From Flavobacterium sp. (GTDB lineage: Bacteria; Bacteroidota; Bacteroidia; Flavobacteriales; Flavobacteriaceae), in NCBI GenBank assembly GCA_018401995.1, contig JAGYJR010000005.1, positions 1-64,000 on the forward strand: DNA of 64,000 nt, written 5' to 3'. This document shows positions 1 through 9,883 of the stretch, one piece after another (within the stretch, counting starts at the first letter, position 1; each line of letters opens with the position of its first letter). The notes below the pieces were generated by a model that saw nothing but the letters and a program-made list of their open reading frames with translations, made no database searches and was not told where the DNA came from. The position numbers were made by a program, and so were the translations under genes.

Positions 1-1253
1 CGGTAATTTTTAAAAGAAAACCAAACCAATATTCCAGCGAAAACGATGAAAACTAAACTGTAAATCATCCATTCGTTCCATTGAATCCACTGAAAATTCC
101 AATTCAAGAAAAACGTAATAACAATGGGAAAAAGTAAGAAGAAAAACGAATTTACTGCCAATTTTCGCCAATTGGGTTTGTACTTCTTACCTTTTTCTGG
201 AAGATTTTGGTATAATAGGGCCAAAATTTTATCGCGTTCAGCAACAGAACAACCAGGAATTTCAATTTGATCTTTCGCTTTTAATTCTTGCTCACCGCTC
301 GATGCTTGATATACTTTTACTGAAGTTACGTCCAATTTCTTTTGGAAAAAATTCTGACTAACGGTAACTTTTTGAACTTTATTTGGATTCAATAATATGT
401 TTTTTGTTGCCAATAATCCATAGTGCAATGAAATGGAATTTCGACTTTTTTGGATCGTAAAATTGAAATATTTAATTACCGTTCGAACCAAATTTACTAC
501 CAAAATCAATGTAAAAAAGATACCAAAAACCAAAACAATTGAGGTTATAATTGGCAAAGAATCTAAATAACTAGTAACTTGATTTTCATCTAAAACTGCA
601 TCGCCAGTAATTTTTGATACATTTTCAAGAATTGTGGAGAAAAAAACCAAAATTAAAGCAAAACTCCTCACATAATTAGATGTAACTCCAATTTTCAATA
701 AACTCAAAATTCCGATAGTAATGAATGTTTGTTTTTCTTCAGTTTCCGAAATTTCCCCTGAAGTGGTTTCATTAGAAGTTTTTGAAAGTACTATCAATCT
801 TTCTTTTAATGCCAATGCCAATTCGTGCGAAATAGCACTAATGGAAGCTTCTTTTTTGTCGCTTCCCGCAGTATCAATTTCCAATTTATGCACATTTACC
901 AATTTCTGAATCAAACTCTGATTGATATTCACTTGTTGGATTTTATGCAATTGAATCGTGATTCGGGTTTTGTTGAAAACGCCCTTTTGAATGACAAATT
1001 CTTCGGTTTCTTCATCAATATGAAAGGTAAAATAATGGTATTGCAGGTAAGAAAATAAAGCCAAAAGCAACAAAATTAAAGCTGTTCCACCAAACAAAAC
1101 GAATTTATTCATAGTTTCAATTCGTACCAACCAAACTAAGGCTAATGGCCAAAACGCACGAACCGTTTTTTGGACAGTGTTGACAAATAAAACTACGACT
1201 CCAATGAGTGATTGTCGCTGCGGTTTAGAAAAATTGGAAGAATTAGACTTCAT
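1..1253 (-). CDS. bPH2-domain (YdbT-like) membrane protein, C-terminus runs off the window
   Basis: Minus-strand frame from ATG at 1253 reads open to position 1 (MKSNSSNFSKPQRQSLIGVVVLFVNTVQKTVRAFWPLALVWL...); overlaps the stop of the YdbS-like gene; absent from the ORF track because it is open-ended. Confidence 0.85.
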   Translation of the reverse strand, partial: MKSNSSNFSKPQRQSLIGVVVLFVNTVQKTVRAFWPLALVWLVRIETMNKFVLFGGTALILLLLALFSYLQYHYFTFHIDEETEEFVIQKGVFNKTRITIQLHKIQQVNINQSLIQKLVNVHKLEIDTAGSDKKEASISAISHELALALKERLIVLSKTSNETTSGEISETEEKQTFITIGILSLLKIGVTSNYVRSFALILVFFSTILENVSKITGDAVLDENQVTSYLDSLPIITSIVLVFGIFFTLILVVNLVRTVIKYFNFTIQKSRNSISLHYGLLATKNILLNPNKVQKVTVSQNFFQKKLDVTSVKVYQASSGEQELKAKDQIEIPGCSVAERDKILALLYQNLPEKGKKYKPNWRKLAVNSFFFLLFPIVITFFLNWNFQWIQWNEWMIYSLVFIVFAGILVWFSFKNY

Positions 1254-1830
1254 CTGTTTCGGTTTGAACGTTGTTTTCTTCAACAATAGATTCTTTGATT
1301 TCTGTTGGAATTGGATTAATTTTTTTGGCAATTAATTCTTTTATTTTTTGCGCATCAGCTAATAACAATCCTGGAATTTGCAAATCAGAAGTACTGCCGC
1401 CAGCGGTAAACAACTCAATTGTAGCCAAACCTAATTTTCTAGATATAAATCCTTGATGAAGAGCTACATGCTGGACTCTATTGAAAGGAATAATTGTAGT
1501 AGATTCTACAATTATTCCTGATTTATAAATGGCATCGTGCATACGAAAAGCATACCCTTTTTTACGAAATCCCAATCGGGCAAAAAACAAAATGATTGCA
1601 ATTACGACCAATGGAAAACCAATTACCACAACAGCAGTCATAGCAGTAAATTCTTCAATAAACATACTGTAAGCAACAGAAATTCCTGTAAAAACTAAAA
1701 CCGTAAATACGAGAATATTAAAAGCAATTACTTTGAAATACTTCTTTTGTAAAGGTTGCAAGGACACCGTTTCAAATTTTGGTAAATCTGAAATGGAAAG
1801 GGTTTCGTTCGTGAAGGGTTGTTGTTTCAT
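1243..1830 (-). CDS. PH-domain (YdbS-like) membrane protein
   Basis: ORF with two TM segments then a bPH2-like region (IIPFNRVQHVALHQGFISRKLGLATIELFTAGG); coupled to the YdbT-like gene. Confidence 0.85.
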   Translation of the reverse strand: MKQQPFTNETLSISDLPKFETVSLQPLQKKYFKVIAFNILVFTVLVFTGISVAYSMFIEEFTAMTAVVVIGFPLVVIAIILFFARLGFRKKGYAFRMHDAIYKSGIIVESTTIIPFNRVQHVALHQGFISRKLGLATIELFTAGGSTSDLQIPGLLLADAQKIKELIAKKINPIPTEIKESIVEENNVQTETDEV

Positions 1831-1832
1831 AT

Positions 1833-2465
1833 TTAAAATTTAATTCCTAATCCAAGAGTAATAAAATGAGTGTTGGCAGAATCCTCAAAATCATTAGATA
1901 TTACATTGAAATATCTATAACTTCCTTCAAGAAAAAGCAAATCAGAAACATAGTATTTTAATCCTGGATTAATTGTTAATCCGTTAAAATTAAGCTTTTT
2001 CTCTCGTACGGTAATCGCAGGATCCATAGGATCAAAAACACCTGTTGCAAATTTGAAATCATTAGAAAAGAAAGCGTAACCTAATCCAAAGAACGGTTTT
2101 AGTTTTCCATTGAAAATATCTACTTCAATACTTGCATTGGGATTCCAGATTAGGATATCGTTCTGCAAAAACAAATCTCTAGATTGCAAATAATCTACTG
2201 TTAATCCTCCAAGAATAGCTACATTTTCATTTTGATAAACAGCATAACTTCCTGAAATTCCAATGATTCCGTTAAAACCATCGCTAATAATATTGTTATT
2301 ACGAATGTTCCCAACATAATGCAACCCAACTTGAAATTTTGTTGGCTCATTAGTTTCTTCTTGAGCAAATAAAAGGCTTGTACAAGCTAAAAATAAGGCT
2401 AAAAATTTGTTTTTCATAGTGTTTAGACACCAAAAGGCAATATTTAATTCAAATTCAAAAATCAA
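1833..2465 (-). CDS. Outer-membrane beta-barrel protein; mature start probably MKNKFLALFLACTSLLFAQ
   Basis: Signal peptide and beta-barrel pattern ending in aromatic residue (HFITLGLGIKF). Confidence 0.7.
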   Translation of the reverse strand: MIFEFELNIAFWCLNTMKNKFLALFLACTSLLFAQEETNEPTKFQVGLHYVGNIRNNNIISDGFNGIIGISGSYAVYQNENVAILGGLTVDYLQSRDLFLQNDILIWNPNASIEVDIFNGKLKPFFGLGYAFFSNDFKFATGVFDPMDPAITVREKKLNFNGLTINPGLKYYVSDLLFLEGSYRYFNVISNDFEDSANTHFITLGLGIKF

Positions 2466-2640
2466 TTACAAGTTCAAAATTCAAGGGCAATTGCTTTCGC
2501 TTCGCTCAAGGGTTAGCCTACTTCGTAGGAGATTCCTAGCAAGCTCGGAAAGACAAAATCAAGAGCAAGTTCAAATTCAAATTCAAGTTCAAAATTCAAC
2601 AACAAACTATAAACAACAAACTATAAATTTGAAATCTTAA
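2455..2640. repeat. Low-complexity TTCAAATTC-type intergenic repeat tract
   Basis: Iterated (aa)attcaaattcaa / acaacaaactataaa motifs; only spurious ORF overlaps. Confidence 0.6.
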
Positions 2641-2690
2641 AATCCAATATCCGAAAATCTAACTTCTAACTTCTATTCTCTATGTTCTTT

Positions 2691-3530
2691 CTAAGGCAAA
2701 TACTTCTTCTCAAAATTCGGTTTACGTTTCTCTAAAAATGCATCTCTTCCTTCTTTAGCTTCGTCTGTCATGTAAGCTAAACGCGTGGCTTCACCGGCAA
2801 AAACTTGCTGGCCAACCATACCATCATCTGTTAAATTCATGGCGAATTTTAGCATTTTAATTGAGGTTGGTGATTTGGCTAGAATTTCTTGCGCCCATTC
2901 GTAAGCCGTGTCTTCTAGTTCCGCATGTGGAATTACAGCATTTACCATTCCCATTTCAAAAGCTTCTTGTGCGGAATAATTTCTTCCTAAAAAGAAAATT
3001 TCTCTTGCTTTCTTTTGTCCAACCATTTTAGCTAAATACGCCGAACCATAGCCGCCATCGAAACTTGTTACATCAGCATCGGTTTGTTTGAAAATGGCGT
3101 GTTCTTTACTCGCTAAAGTCAAATCACAAACCACATGTAGCGAATGTCCGCCACCAACAGCCCAACCCGGAACCACACAAATTACCGCTTTTGGCATAAA
3201 ACGAATCATGCGTTGTACTTCTAAAATGTTTAATCTGTGGTAACCATCTTCACCTACGTAACCTTGATGTCCGCGGGCTTTTTGGTCGCCACCGCTACAA
3301 AAACTCCAAATGCCGTCTTTTGAACTTGGCCCTTCAGCAGACAATAAAACAACACCAATTGACGTATCTTCTTGTGCGTCGTAAAAAGCTTGAATTAATT
3401 CTTTGGTAGTATTTGGTCTAAATGCATTTCTTACATCAGGTCGGTTAAAAGCGATTCTAGCTACTCCATTGCATTTTTTGTATGTAATATCTTCAAATTC
3501 TCTAACGGTTTTCCATTCGATTTTGCTCAT
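2691..3530 (-). CDS. menB: 1,4-dihydroxy-2-naphthoyl-CoA synthase
   Basis: Crotonase fold with MenB-typical WSFCSGGDQKARG, VVPGWAVGGGHSLHVVCDLTLAS, TDADVTSFDGGYGSAYLAKMVGQKKAREIFFLGR. Confidence 0.95.
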   Translation of the reverse strand: MSKIEWKTVREFEDITYKKCNGVARIAFNRPDVRNAFRPNTTKELIQAFYDAQEDTSIGVVLLSAEGPSSKDGIWSFCSGGDQKARGHQGYVGEDGYHRLNILEVQRMIRFMPKAVICVVPGWAVGGGHSLHVVCDLTLASKEHAIFKQTDADVTSFDGGYGSAYLAKMVGQKKAREIFFLGRNYSAQEAFEMGMVNAVIPHAELEDTAYEWAQEILAKSPTSIKMLKFAMNLTDDGMVGQQVFAGEATRLAYMTDEAKEGRDAFLEKRKPNFEKKYLP

Positions 3531-3636
3531 TTCTTAAGTATTTAATAGATGATTGTAAATTATGTTAAATATAAATTTCCGTAAAAATAATTCATTTTTT
3601 GCATTATATTGCAAGACGAATCTTAAAACTTGGTAA

Positions 3637-4083
3637 GTGAAAATTTATCCTTCTGCAAAACATAAGCTAACTATCTGGTTGTATTGGTTTTTGGTGGTTT
3701 TTATGTTGGTCATTCTTATTTTTCCAATTATGGAAGAAGGATTTACTTTGCCAATTATTTTGCTAAGTATTTTTCATTTGGTATTCATTATTTTCTTTAT
3801 CACTATTTTGTTTTCTACCAATTATACCATTCAAAACGAAGAATTACTGTGTAAATCTTCTGTTTTTCGATCGAAAATTAAAATAAAAAATATCAGAAAA
3901 ATTGAATTTCACAAAGGCATTATTGTTCCTGTGACTTGAAAATTAGGATTGAGTCATGAAGGAATTATAATTACCTACAACAAATACGATGATATTTATA
4001 TTTCGCCCGAAAATCTTGAACTTTTTATCAAAGATTTACAAGCTATCAACCCCAATATCGAAATTATCCAAGCCAAAAAATGA
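3637..4083 (+). pseudogene. PH-domain protein interrupted by an in-frame TGA at 3937-3939
   Basis: ORF 3637-3939 (GTG start) continues in the same frame after TGA as KLGLSHEGIIITYNKYDDIYISPENLELFIKDLQAINPNIEIIQAKK*, ending in an ATGA overlap with the next gene. Confidence 0.75.
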
Positions 4084-5246
4084 TAAAATTTGTCCCCACT
4101 CTGCTTCTACTACTACTTGTTGCTTTTTCTTGTCAAACCAAAGAAGAACCTAAAGAAATTGCGCACTATATTGAACCTATTCCAGTAAATCCGTATGAAG
4201 TTAAATTTGAAAAACTTCCAAAAGAATATGTAGCAGAAAAAGAGCAAAAAATTGCCCAATTTTACCAAGATGTTATTGCTAACGATGGCTTTAGTGGTGG
4301 TTTTTTGGTAGCTCAAAACGGTGAAATTATCTACGAAAATTATAACGGTTACATCAATTACAAATCCAAAGAAGAAATGACAAATGAAACTCCCATTCAT
4401 TTGGCATCTATAAGTAAAGTGATTACAGCGGCTGTAATTTTACAATTGGTAGATGAAAAACTTTTGGATTTAGACCAAAAAGTAACATCCCTATTTCCTG
4501 AATTTCCGCATGAAGCTATTACCATTCGCATGTTATTAAATCATCGCAGTGGGTTGCCGCATTATTCCTATTTTTCTGAAAATAAAAACATTTGGAACAG
4601 TAACAAAACATTGACCAATCAAATAATTCTAGATTTATTAAGTACCAAAGGAATTCCGTTAGAATATAAACCCAATACTCGATTCGCTTATTGTAATACC
4701 AATTACGCACTTTTGGCATTGGTAGTAGAAAAAATAACCCAACTCAATTTTAAAACTGCGTTAAAAAAACGCATTTTTGAGCCATTGGAAATGCATCATT
4801 CATTTGTTTTGGATTTCGAAAATCAACAAGAATTAGCTAGTTTGACTTACAAAAGTACATGGCAAAAAGTTCCTTTAGACCATTTGGATGCTATTTATGG
4901 TGACAAAAATATCTACTCTACACCAAGAGATTTATTGAAATTGGATTTAGCTATGTATTCCGATAATTTTATTTCTAAAGCTACAAAGGAAGAAGCTTTT
5001 AAAGGCTACAGTTACGAGAAAAGAGGTGTGAAAAATTACGGTTTAGGCATTCGTTTGAATGAATTTGATAATGGAGAAACTATTCATTACCACAACGGTT
5101 GGTGGCACGGTAATACTACTTCATATGTCACTTTGAAAAAAGAAAAAGTTACGATTATAACATTGGCTAACAAATACACCAAAAAAGTGTACCAAGCCAA
5201 GCGTTTAGCTTCACTTTTTGGCGATTATCCGTTTGAATTGGATTAA
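4080..5246 (+). CDS. Serine hydrolase / beta-lactamase family lipoprotein
   Basis: Lipobox (LLVAFSCQ), SxxK (SISK), YxN (YCN), C-terminal HNGWWHG motif. Confidence 0.9.
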   Translation: MIKFVPTLLLLLLVAFSCQTKEEPKEIAHYIEPIPVNPYEVKFEKLPKEYVAEKEQKIAQFYQDVIANDGFSGGFLVAQNGEIIYENYNGYINYKSKEEMTNETPIHLASISKVITAAVILQLVDEKLLDLDQKVTSLFPEFPHEAITIRMLLNHRSGLPHYSYFSENKNIWNSNKTLTNQIILDLLSTKGIPLEYKPNTRFAYCNTNYALLALVVEKITQLNFKTALKKRIFEPLEMHHSFVLDFENQQELASLTYKSTWQKVPLDHLDAIYGDKNIYSTPRDLLKLDLAMYSDNFISKATKEEAFKGYSYEKRGVKNYGLGIRLNEFDNGETIHYHNGWWHGNTTSYVTLKKEKVTIITLANKYTKKVYQAKRLASLFGDYPFELD

Positions 5247-5531
5247 TTATTCGGGGAAAAATTCAAAAGCAAAAAATCGAATTAAGAAGAACATATTAAT
5301 CAATGTTAACAAAAGTGAAATGATTAATCGTTTACTGATTTCGTTACGGTCAACAACTAATGCAGCTAAAATTAACAAAGGAAGAAATAAAGACAAAATC
5401 CAAACTGGAATCCAAATTACAGCAAATTCAATTTCGAATAAAGTAATTTTAGCACCATTGGTAAACATGGCGATTACCAATAACAAAAAAGAAAGCAGAC
5501 TTAGTGCTAAATAAATATTCTTTTTGTTCAT
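5247..5531 (-). CDS. Small membrane protein of unknown function
   Basis: Hydrophobic 94-aa ORF; opposite-strand ORF 5218-5514 looks spurious. Confidence 0.6.
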   Translation of the reverse strand: MNKKNIYLALSLLSFLLLVIAMFTNGAKITLFEIEFAVIWIPVWILSLFLPLLILAALVVDRNEISKRLIISLLLTLINMFFLIRFFAFEFFPE

Positions 5532-5534
5532 AAA

Positions 5535-6383
5535 TTATACCAAGTAAATTCCGTCATCTTTGATTTCGATTTGTTTTTGTTTGTATAGTGTTCCAATGGC
5601 TTTTTTGAAGGTTTTTTTACTCATCTTTAGAACCGTTTTGATATCTTCAGGATGTGAATTGTCATTTAGACGCAAAAAACCTTTGTTGGCTTTTAATTCG
5701 TCCAAAATAAGCTGTGCCGAAGGCTCAATAGCTTCCACACCTAATTTTCTAAGTGAAACATCTAATTTGCCATCAGGTCGCACTTGTTTGATATACCCTT
5801 TCATTCGCAAACCTGGCTTAATGTCGTCATAGACTTCATTGGCATAAGCTAAACCACGGTGTTTTTCGTTGATAATTACATTTATTCCAGCGTCAGAAAT
5901 GTGCGAAATAATTAGGTTTACTTCTTCACCATTGGCATAATTAGCTTCTTCTTTGTCTAAAAATTGTTGGGTTTTACTTGAAGCAACTAAACGCTTGGTT
6001 TTCTCATCCATGAAACAATACACCAAGTAACGTTTGCCTTCTTGCATTGGTCTTGCTTGCTCTCTAAACGGAACAAACAAATCTTTTTCCATTCCCCAAT
6101 TTAAAAAAGCACCAAACTCGTTGATATAATTCACTTTTAAATGAGCAAATTCATTCAATTTAACATAAGGTTTTAAAGTAGTAGCAACGGGTCTTTCCTC
6201 ATGATCTAAATAGACAAAAACGGTTAGGCTATCTCCTATTTGAAATTCTTTGGGTACATATTTATTGGGTAATAACACATCGTTAGTGCCATCACCTAAA
6301 AATAATCCAACTTTTGTATCTCTTAAAATTTCTAATGTATTGTATTCGCCAATTTGCATATTCGGTGTGCTTTTAAAGTGCAA
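5535..6383 (-). CDS. S1-like RNA-binding protein, CvfB family
   Basis: Tandem S1-like domains and C-terminal winged helix (DVSLRKLG..., MSKKTFKKAIGTLYKQKQIEIKDDGIYL). Confidence 0.9.
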   Translation of the reverse strand: MHFKSTPNMQIGEYNTLEILRDTKVGLFLGDGTNDVLLPNKYVPKEFQIGDSLTVFVYLDHEERPVATTLKPYVKLNEFAHLKVNYINEFGAFLNWGMEKDLFVPFREQARPMQEGKRYLVYCFMDEKTKRLVASSKTQQFLDKEEANYANGEEVNLIISHISDAGINVIINEKHRGLAYANEVYDDIKPGLRMKGYIKQVRPDGKLDVSLRKLGVEAIEPSAQLILDELKANKGFLRLNDNSHPEDIKTVLKMSKKTFKKAIGTLYKQKQIEIKDDGIYLV

Positions 6384-6392
6384 AAGTACAAT

Positions 6393-7106
6393 TTAAAAGT
6401 TGATTATTTTTAAATAGATATTGATATAGTATAGTCCCGTTAGCAAAAAGGTAATTCCTGCAACTTTTCGCATTATTTTTTCAATTTGAGTTACCATTTT
6501 AAAATAATAGCTCAATTTTTCTATACTATAAGCAATAACTAAAGCAAAAAGTATTACAGGTAATCCTGTTCCAATCGAAAATACAACAGGTAAAACTAAA
6601 CCTAAATCAGAAGCCAAAGTCATTGGAATTAACATAGCAAAAAACAAGGCGCCACTATAAGGGCAAAAAGCCATTGCAAACAAAGCTCCCATTAAAAAAG
6701 AACCTAGTAAACCTTTGGTTTTAAATTGTTCTGAAAGTTGGTTTGTTAAATTATTTGTCCTTCCAAAATTCAACTTTATCACATCGAGCATAATTAATCC
6801 AATAACAATCATAATTGGACCAATAAACTTCTCTCCATTTCCTTGAAAAAGTTTCGCCACTTGAAATTTACTTAATCCAAAATAAATTAATGCACCAATT
6901 AATGTATACGAAAAAACCCTTCCAAAAGTATAGAGCAATCCGCTTAAAACTACTTTTCTTTTGCTTGTAATATTCTTCGAAATAAATGCTGTTGCTGTAA
7001 TATTTGTTGCTAACGGACAAGGACTAACCGCTGTGAGTAATCCTAAAGCAAAAGCAGCCAAAATAGGAAAATCTTGATTCTGCGCTAATTGGTTTAAAAA
7101 ATCCAT
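6393..7106 (-). CDS. ArsG-like / CcdA-type permease (organoarsenical efflux family)
   Basis: GLLTAVSPCPLATNITA and AFCPYSGALFFAMLIP CcdA-like motifs; adjacent to ArsF-like gene. Confidence 0.75.
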   Translation of the reverse strand: MDFLNQLAQNQDFPILAAFALGLLTAVSPCPLATNITATAFISKNITSKRKVVLSGLLYTFGRVFSYTLIGALIYFGLSKFQVAKLFQGNGEKFIGPIMIVIGLIMLDVIKLNFGRTNNLTNQLSEQFKTKGLLGSFLMGALFAMAFCPYSGALFFAMLIPMTLASDLGLVLPVVFSIGTGLPVILFALVIAYSIEKLSYYFKMVTQIEKIMRKVAGITFLLTGLYYINIYLKIINF

Positions 7107-7517
7107 TTATTTAATAAATTCGTTGACTTTTTGGTTCAATTCCAATTTGAATTTTTCTTCGTCACCAGCGTTCATGAAAGCAAAATCTGTTAAATCTAAT
7201 TTAGCATTTGTTTTTGGATTGTATAAATACAAAGCCGTTCCTGTAGCTTCAAATGCTGTTGCTATTTTCTCGTTTTTTGCATCATCTACATTGACTAATT
7301 TGAATTCCAATTCTGGATGACTTTTTAATGTTTCCAATGTCAGTGCTTCAATTTTATTACAAGTCATACATCTGTTTTCCGAATGGAATTGAATTACGAC
7401 TGGAGATTCAAAAAATGTGGTTTCATTAGTAGTTGAAAGTTGGTTAGATTCGGTTGTTTCTTTTTTACACGATTGCAAAACAAACAACAAAACGGATAAA
7501 ACAAGTATATTTTTCAT
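7107..7517 (-). CDS. ArsF-like thioredoxin-fold lipoprotein
   Basis: Lipobox LQSCKK; VIQFHSENRCMTCNKIEALTLETL; likely start MKNILVLSV at 7517 rather than 7586. Confidence 0.75.
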   Translation of the reverse strand: MKNILVLSVLLFVLQSCKKETTESNQLSTTNETTFFESPVVIQFHSENRCMTCNKIEALTLETLKSHPELEFKLVNVDDAKNEKIATAFEATGTALYLYNPKTNAKLDLTDFAFMNAGDEEKFKLELNQKVNEFIK

Positions 7518-7540
7518 ATTGAAATAGTTGCTATTAATAA

Positions 7541-7828
7541 TTATTTTAAAAGGATTAAATGGCTTTCGGCAGTTGCTTTTAGCCAATGTTTTACATTAGG
7601 TTCAATGGGAGTAAAATCGCCATTTTTGAGAAGAATAGATTTTCCTTGTTCGTCTTCATAAAGCGTTTCTCCTGAAATGCAAATTAGAAAAGCAGGAACA
7701 GTTGTAATATGCTCTTTCAAAATGGCCTGAGCAGCTAATCGAATTGCAATTGCTTTGCCATCATTGGGAGTAAATAAAATTTTGGTTTCCAAGTCTTTTT
7801 CATTGGAATGTATGTCTCTAAAATTCAT
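7541..7828 (-). CDS. Small cupin-domain protein
   Basis: GETLYEDEQGKSILLKNGDFTPIEPNVKHWLKA cupin pattern. Confidence 0.8.
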   Translation of the reverse strand: MNFRDIHSNEKDLETKILFTPNDGKAIAIRLAAQAILKEHITTVPAFLICISGETLYEDEQGKSILLKNGDFTPIEPNVKHWLKATAESHLILLK

Positions 7829-7832
7829 AGTT

Positions 7833-8810
7833 TTATAATAATGCGTTAAATAAAAATCCTGATAAAATGATAAACAATGTTACCACTGTAAAAAATATAG
7901 CAATTAACTTAAATGTCATGACCTTTTTTAAAAGTGTAGCTTCAGGAATAGATAATCCTACAGTTGCCATCATGAATGCAATTGCTGTGCCTATTGGAAC
8001 TCCTTTAGCCACAAAAACCTGAATAACGGGAACAATTCCAGCGGCATTAGCATACATTGGAACAGCTAAAATAACTGCCAATGGAACCGTCCACCAAGCG
8101 CCACTACCTAAATAAGTTGCAAAAAACTGTTCTGGAACATAACCGTGCATGACTGCTCCAATACCAATTCCAATTACTACATAAAGTAATACGCCTCTAA
8201 CAATTTCCCAGGCACTTCTTGTGATTTCTGGTAACCGCTGACGAAACGTAAAATGCTCCTCTTCTACCAAATTATTTTGTAAACTTGATTGATGTAACAA
8301 TTGTTTTACCCAATCTGTTAATAAATGCTCTAATTTCATTTTACCTAACAACCAACCTCCAAAAGTTCCTAGCAAAATACCGCTAGTAACATAAATGACA
8401 GTTGCTTTTATGCCAAACATTCCCAAAAACATAGCCACAGCAACCTCATTAACCAAAGGAGATGTTATTAAAAAGGAAAAGGTTACTCCCAACGGAATTC
8501 CGCCGCGAACAAAACCAATAAACAAGGGAACAGATGAACAGGAACAAAACGGCGTAATGGCTCCAAAAACAGAGGCAAAAAAATATTCCAAACCAAATAA
8601 CTTATTCTGAGTCAAATAGTTTTTTAATTTTTCTATAGGCAAATAAGCATTAACAATTCCCATAATGAAAACAATCAAAAAGAGTAGCAATACAATTTTT
8701 AATGTATCATACACAAAAAAATTCAATGCTTTTCCTAAATGACTTGTTGCATCAATAGAAAAAATGGAATAAATTAACCAATCAGCAAAATCTTGTATCC
8801 AATCAAACAT
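7833..8810 (-). CDS. Permease of the ArsP / SO_0444 family
   Basis: ITPFCSCSSVPLFIGFVRGGIPLG motif and multiple TM helices. Confidence 0.85.
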   Translation of the reverse strand: MFDWIQDFADWLIYSIFSIDATSHLGKALNFFVYDTLKIVLLLFLIVFIMGIVNAYLPIEKLKNYLTQNKLFGLEYFFASVFGAITPFCSCSSVPLFIGFVRGGIPLGVTFSFLITSPLVNEVAVAMFLGMFGIKATVIYVTSGILLGTFGGWLLGKMKLEHLLTDWVKQLLHQSSLQNNLVEEEHFTFRQRLPEITRSAWEIVRGVLLYVVIGIGIGAVMHGYVPEQFFATYLGSGAWWTVPLAVILAVPMYANAAGIVPVIQVFVAKGVPIGTAIAFMMATVGLSIPEATLLKKVMTFKLIAIFFTVVTLFIILSGFLFNALL

Positions 8811-8825
8811 GTTACAATTTTAAAA

Positions 8826-9206
8826 TTAACAACAACTTGAAGACGAACAACAATCGGAATTAGAAGATGTATTTATTTCTCCTAAAACAGGAAATCCTTT
8901 TTCTAGCCATCTTTGCATTCCCATTTTCATGTTTACAACATTTTCATAACCATGATTGATTAAAAAACCAGATGCTCTTAAACTTCTTGCGCCACTTTTA
9001 CAAACCACAACTACTTGTTTATCTTTTGGAATTTCATTAAAACGCGCTTCAAATTCAGAAAGCGGAATATTGATGATATTTGGAACATGAAAAGCTACTT
9101 GTGCAACTTCATCTATTTCTCTTACATCAACTAATAAAGCTCCATTTGCAACATAAGCTTGAGTTGTTGTTGGGCAAATTTCTTTGACTAAATTTTGTGC
9201 TTCCAT
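8826..9206 (-). CDS. Rhodanese-like protein with Cys-rich tail
   Basis: VVVVCKSGARSLRAS active-site loop; C-terminal SDCCSSSSCC. Confidence 0.9.
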   Translation of the reverse strand: MEAQNLVKEICPTTTQAYVANGALLVDVREIDEVAQVAFHVPNIINIPLSEFEARFNEIPKDKQVVVVCKSGARSLRASGFLINHGYENVVNMKMGMQRWLEKGFPVLGEINTSSNSDCCSSSSCC

Positions 9207-9208
9207 TG

Positions 9209-9448
9209 TTACTCTTTTAATAATTGAATAATTTCGTCGGTTTGAGCAATTCTTCCTTTAATTTTGTTAACTTCATCAATCATTAAAACTGGAGTTGTCA
9301 AAATGTTATAAGCCATCATTTCTACAATATCTTCCACTTTAATTACTTCTGCCGCAACTCCACTTTGTTTTACTGCTTCCAATGCATTAGCGTAAGTAGT
9401 TTTACATTTTGGACAACCTGGACCTAATACTTTTATTACTTTATTCAT
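9209..9448 (-). CDS. Small thioredoxin-like protein (TM0996/MTH895 type)
   Basis: KVLGPGCPKCKTTYANALEAVK ... TTPVLMIDE. Confidence 0.9.
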   Translation of the reverse strand: MNKVIKVLGPGCPKCKTTYANALEAVKQSGVAAEVIKVEDIVEMMAYNILTTPVLMIDEVNKIKGRIAQTDEIIQLLKE

Positions 9449-9479
9449 AATTTTTATGCTTTAATGTTATTATTCGTAA

Positions 9480-9495
9480 TTCGTAGTTTAACGAA
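9480..9495. promoter_or_regulatory. Candidate ArsR operator, site 2
   Basis: TTCGT-AGTTTA-ACGAA inverted repeat between arsR and the thioredoxin-like gene; same arms and length as site 1. Confidence 0.5.
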
Positions 9496-9512
9496 TATTT
9501 TGGTTGTTTTTT

Positions 9513-9815
9513 TTACTTTAATAAATTTCCCAATAAATATTTTGCTAAAGCCCAATTTTCTCTATTTATACAATATTTGACTGTTGGCGGTGTTATTGTG
9601 CCTTGAATTAAACCAGCATCTTTCAATTCGTTCAAATGTTGCGAAAGCGTTGACTTAGCAATAGGTAACTCTTCCGCCATATCACCATGATAACAACAAG
9701 TTTGTGAATTTAACAATTCTAAAATGGCAATTCGCACTGGATGGCTTAATGCTTTAGCAAAACGAGCTGTGTCAATTTGAGTAGTAGTAAAATACGTTTC
9801 TTTAGTTGTTTTCAT
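9513..9815 (-). CDS. ArsR/SmtB-family transcriptional regulator
   Basis: ALSHPVRIAILELLNSQTCCYHGDMAEELPIAKSTLSQHLNELKDAGLI wHTH with Cys pair. Confidence 0.92.
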   Translation of the reverse strand: MKTTKETYFTTTQIDTARFAKALSHPVRIAILELLNSQTCCYHGDMAEELPIAKSTLSQHLNELKDAGLIQGTITPPTVKYCINRENWALAKYLLGNLLK

Positions 9816-9831
9816 TTCGTAAAATTACGAA
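9816..9831. promoter_or_regulatory. Candidate ArsR operator, site 1
   Basis: TTCGTAA-AA-TTACGAA inverted repeat immediately upstream of the arsR start codon. Confidence 0.5.
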
Positions 9832-9883
9832 CAATAATTGAAATAGCAAAGTTATTTTAACATTAACTTTGTCTGTCCAACAT

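Noticed and set aside
3637-3939. Selenocysteine or recoded UGA in the PH-domain gene
   Set aside because: No reason for Sec at this position and no SECIS-like hairpin evident; mutation or error is simpler.
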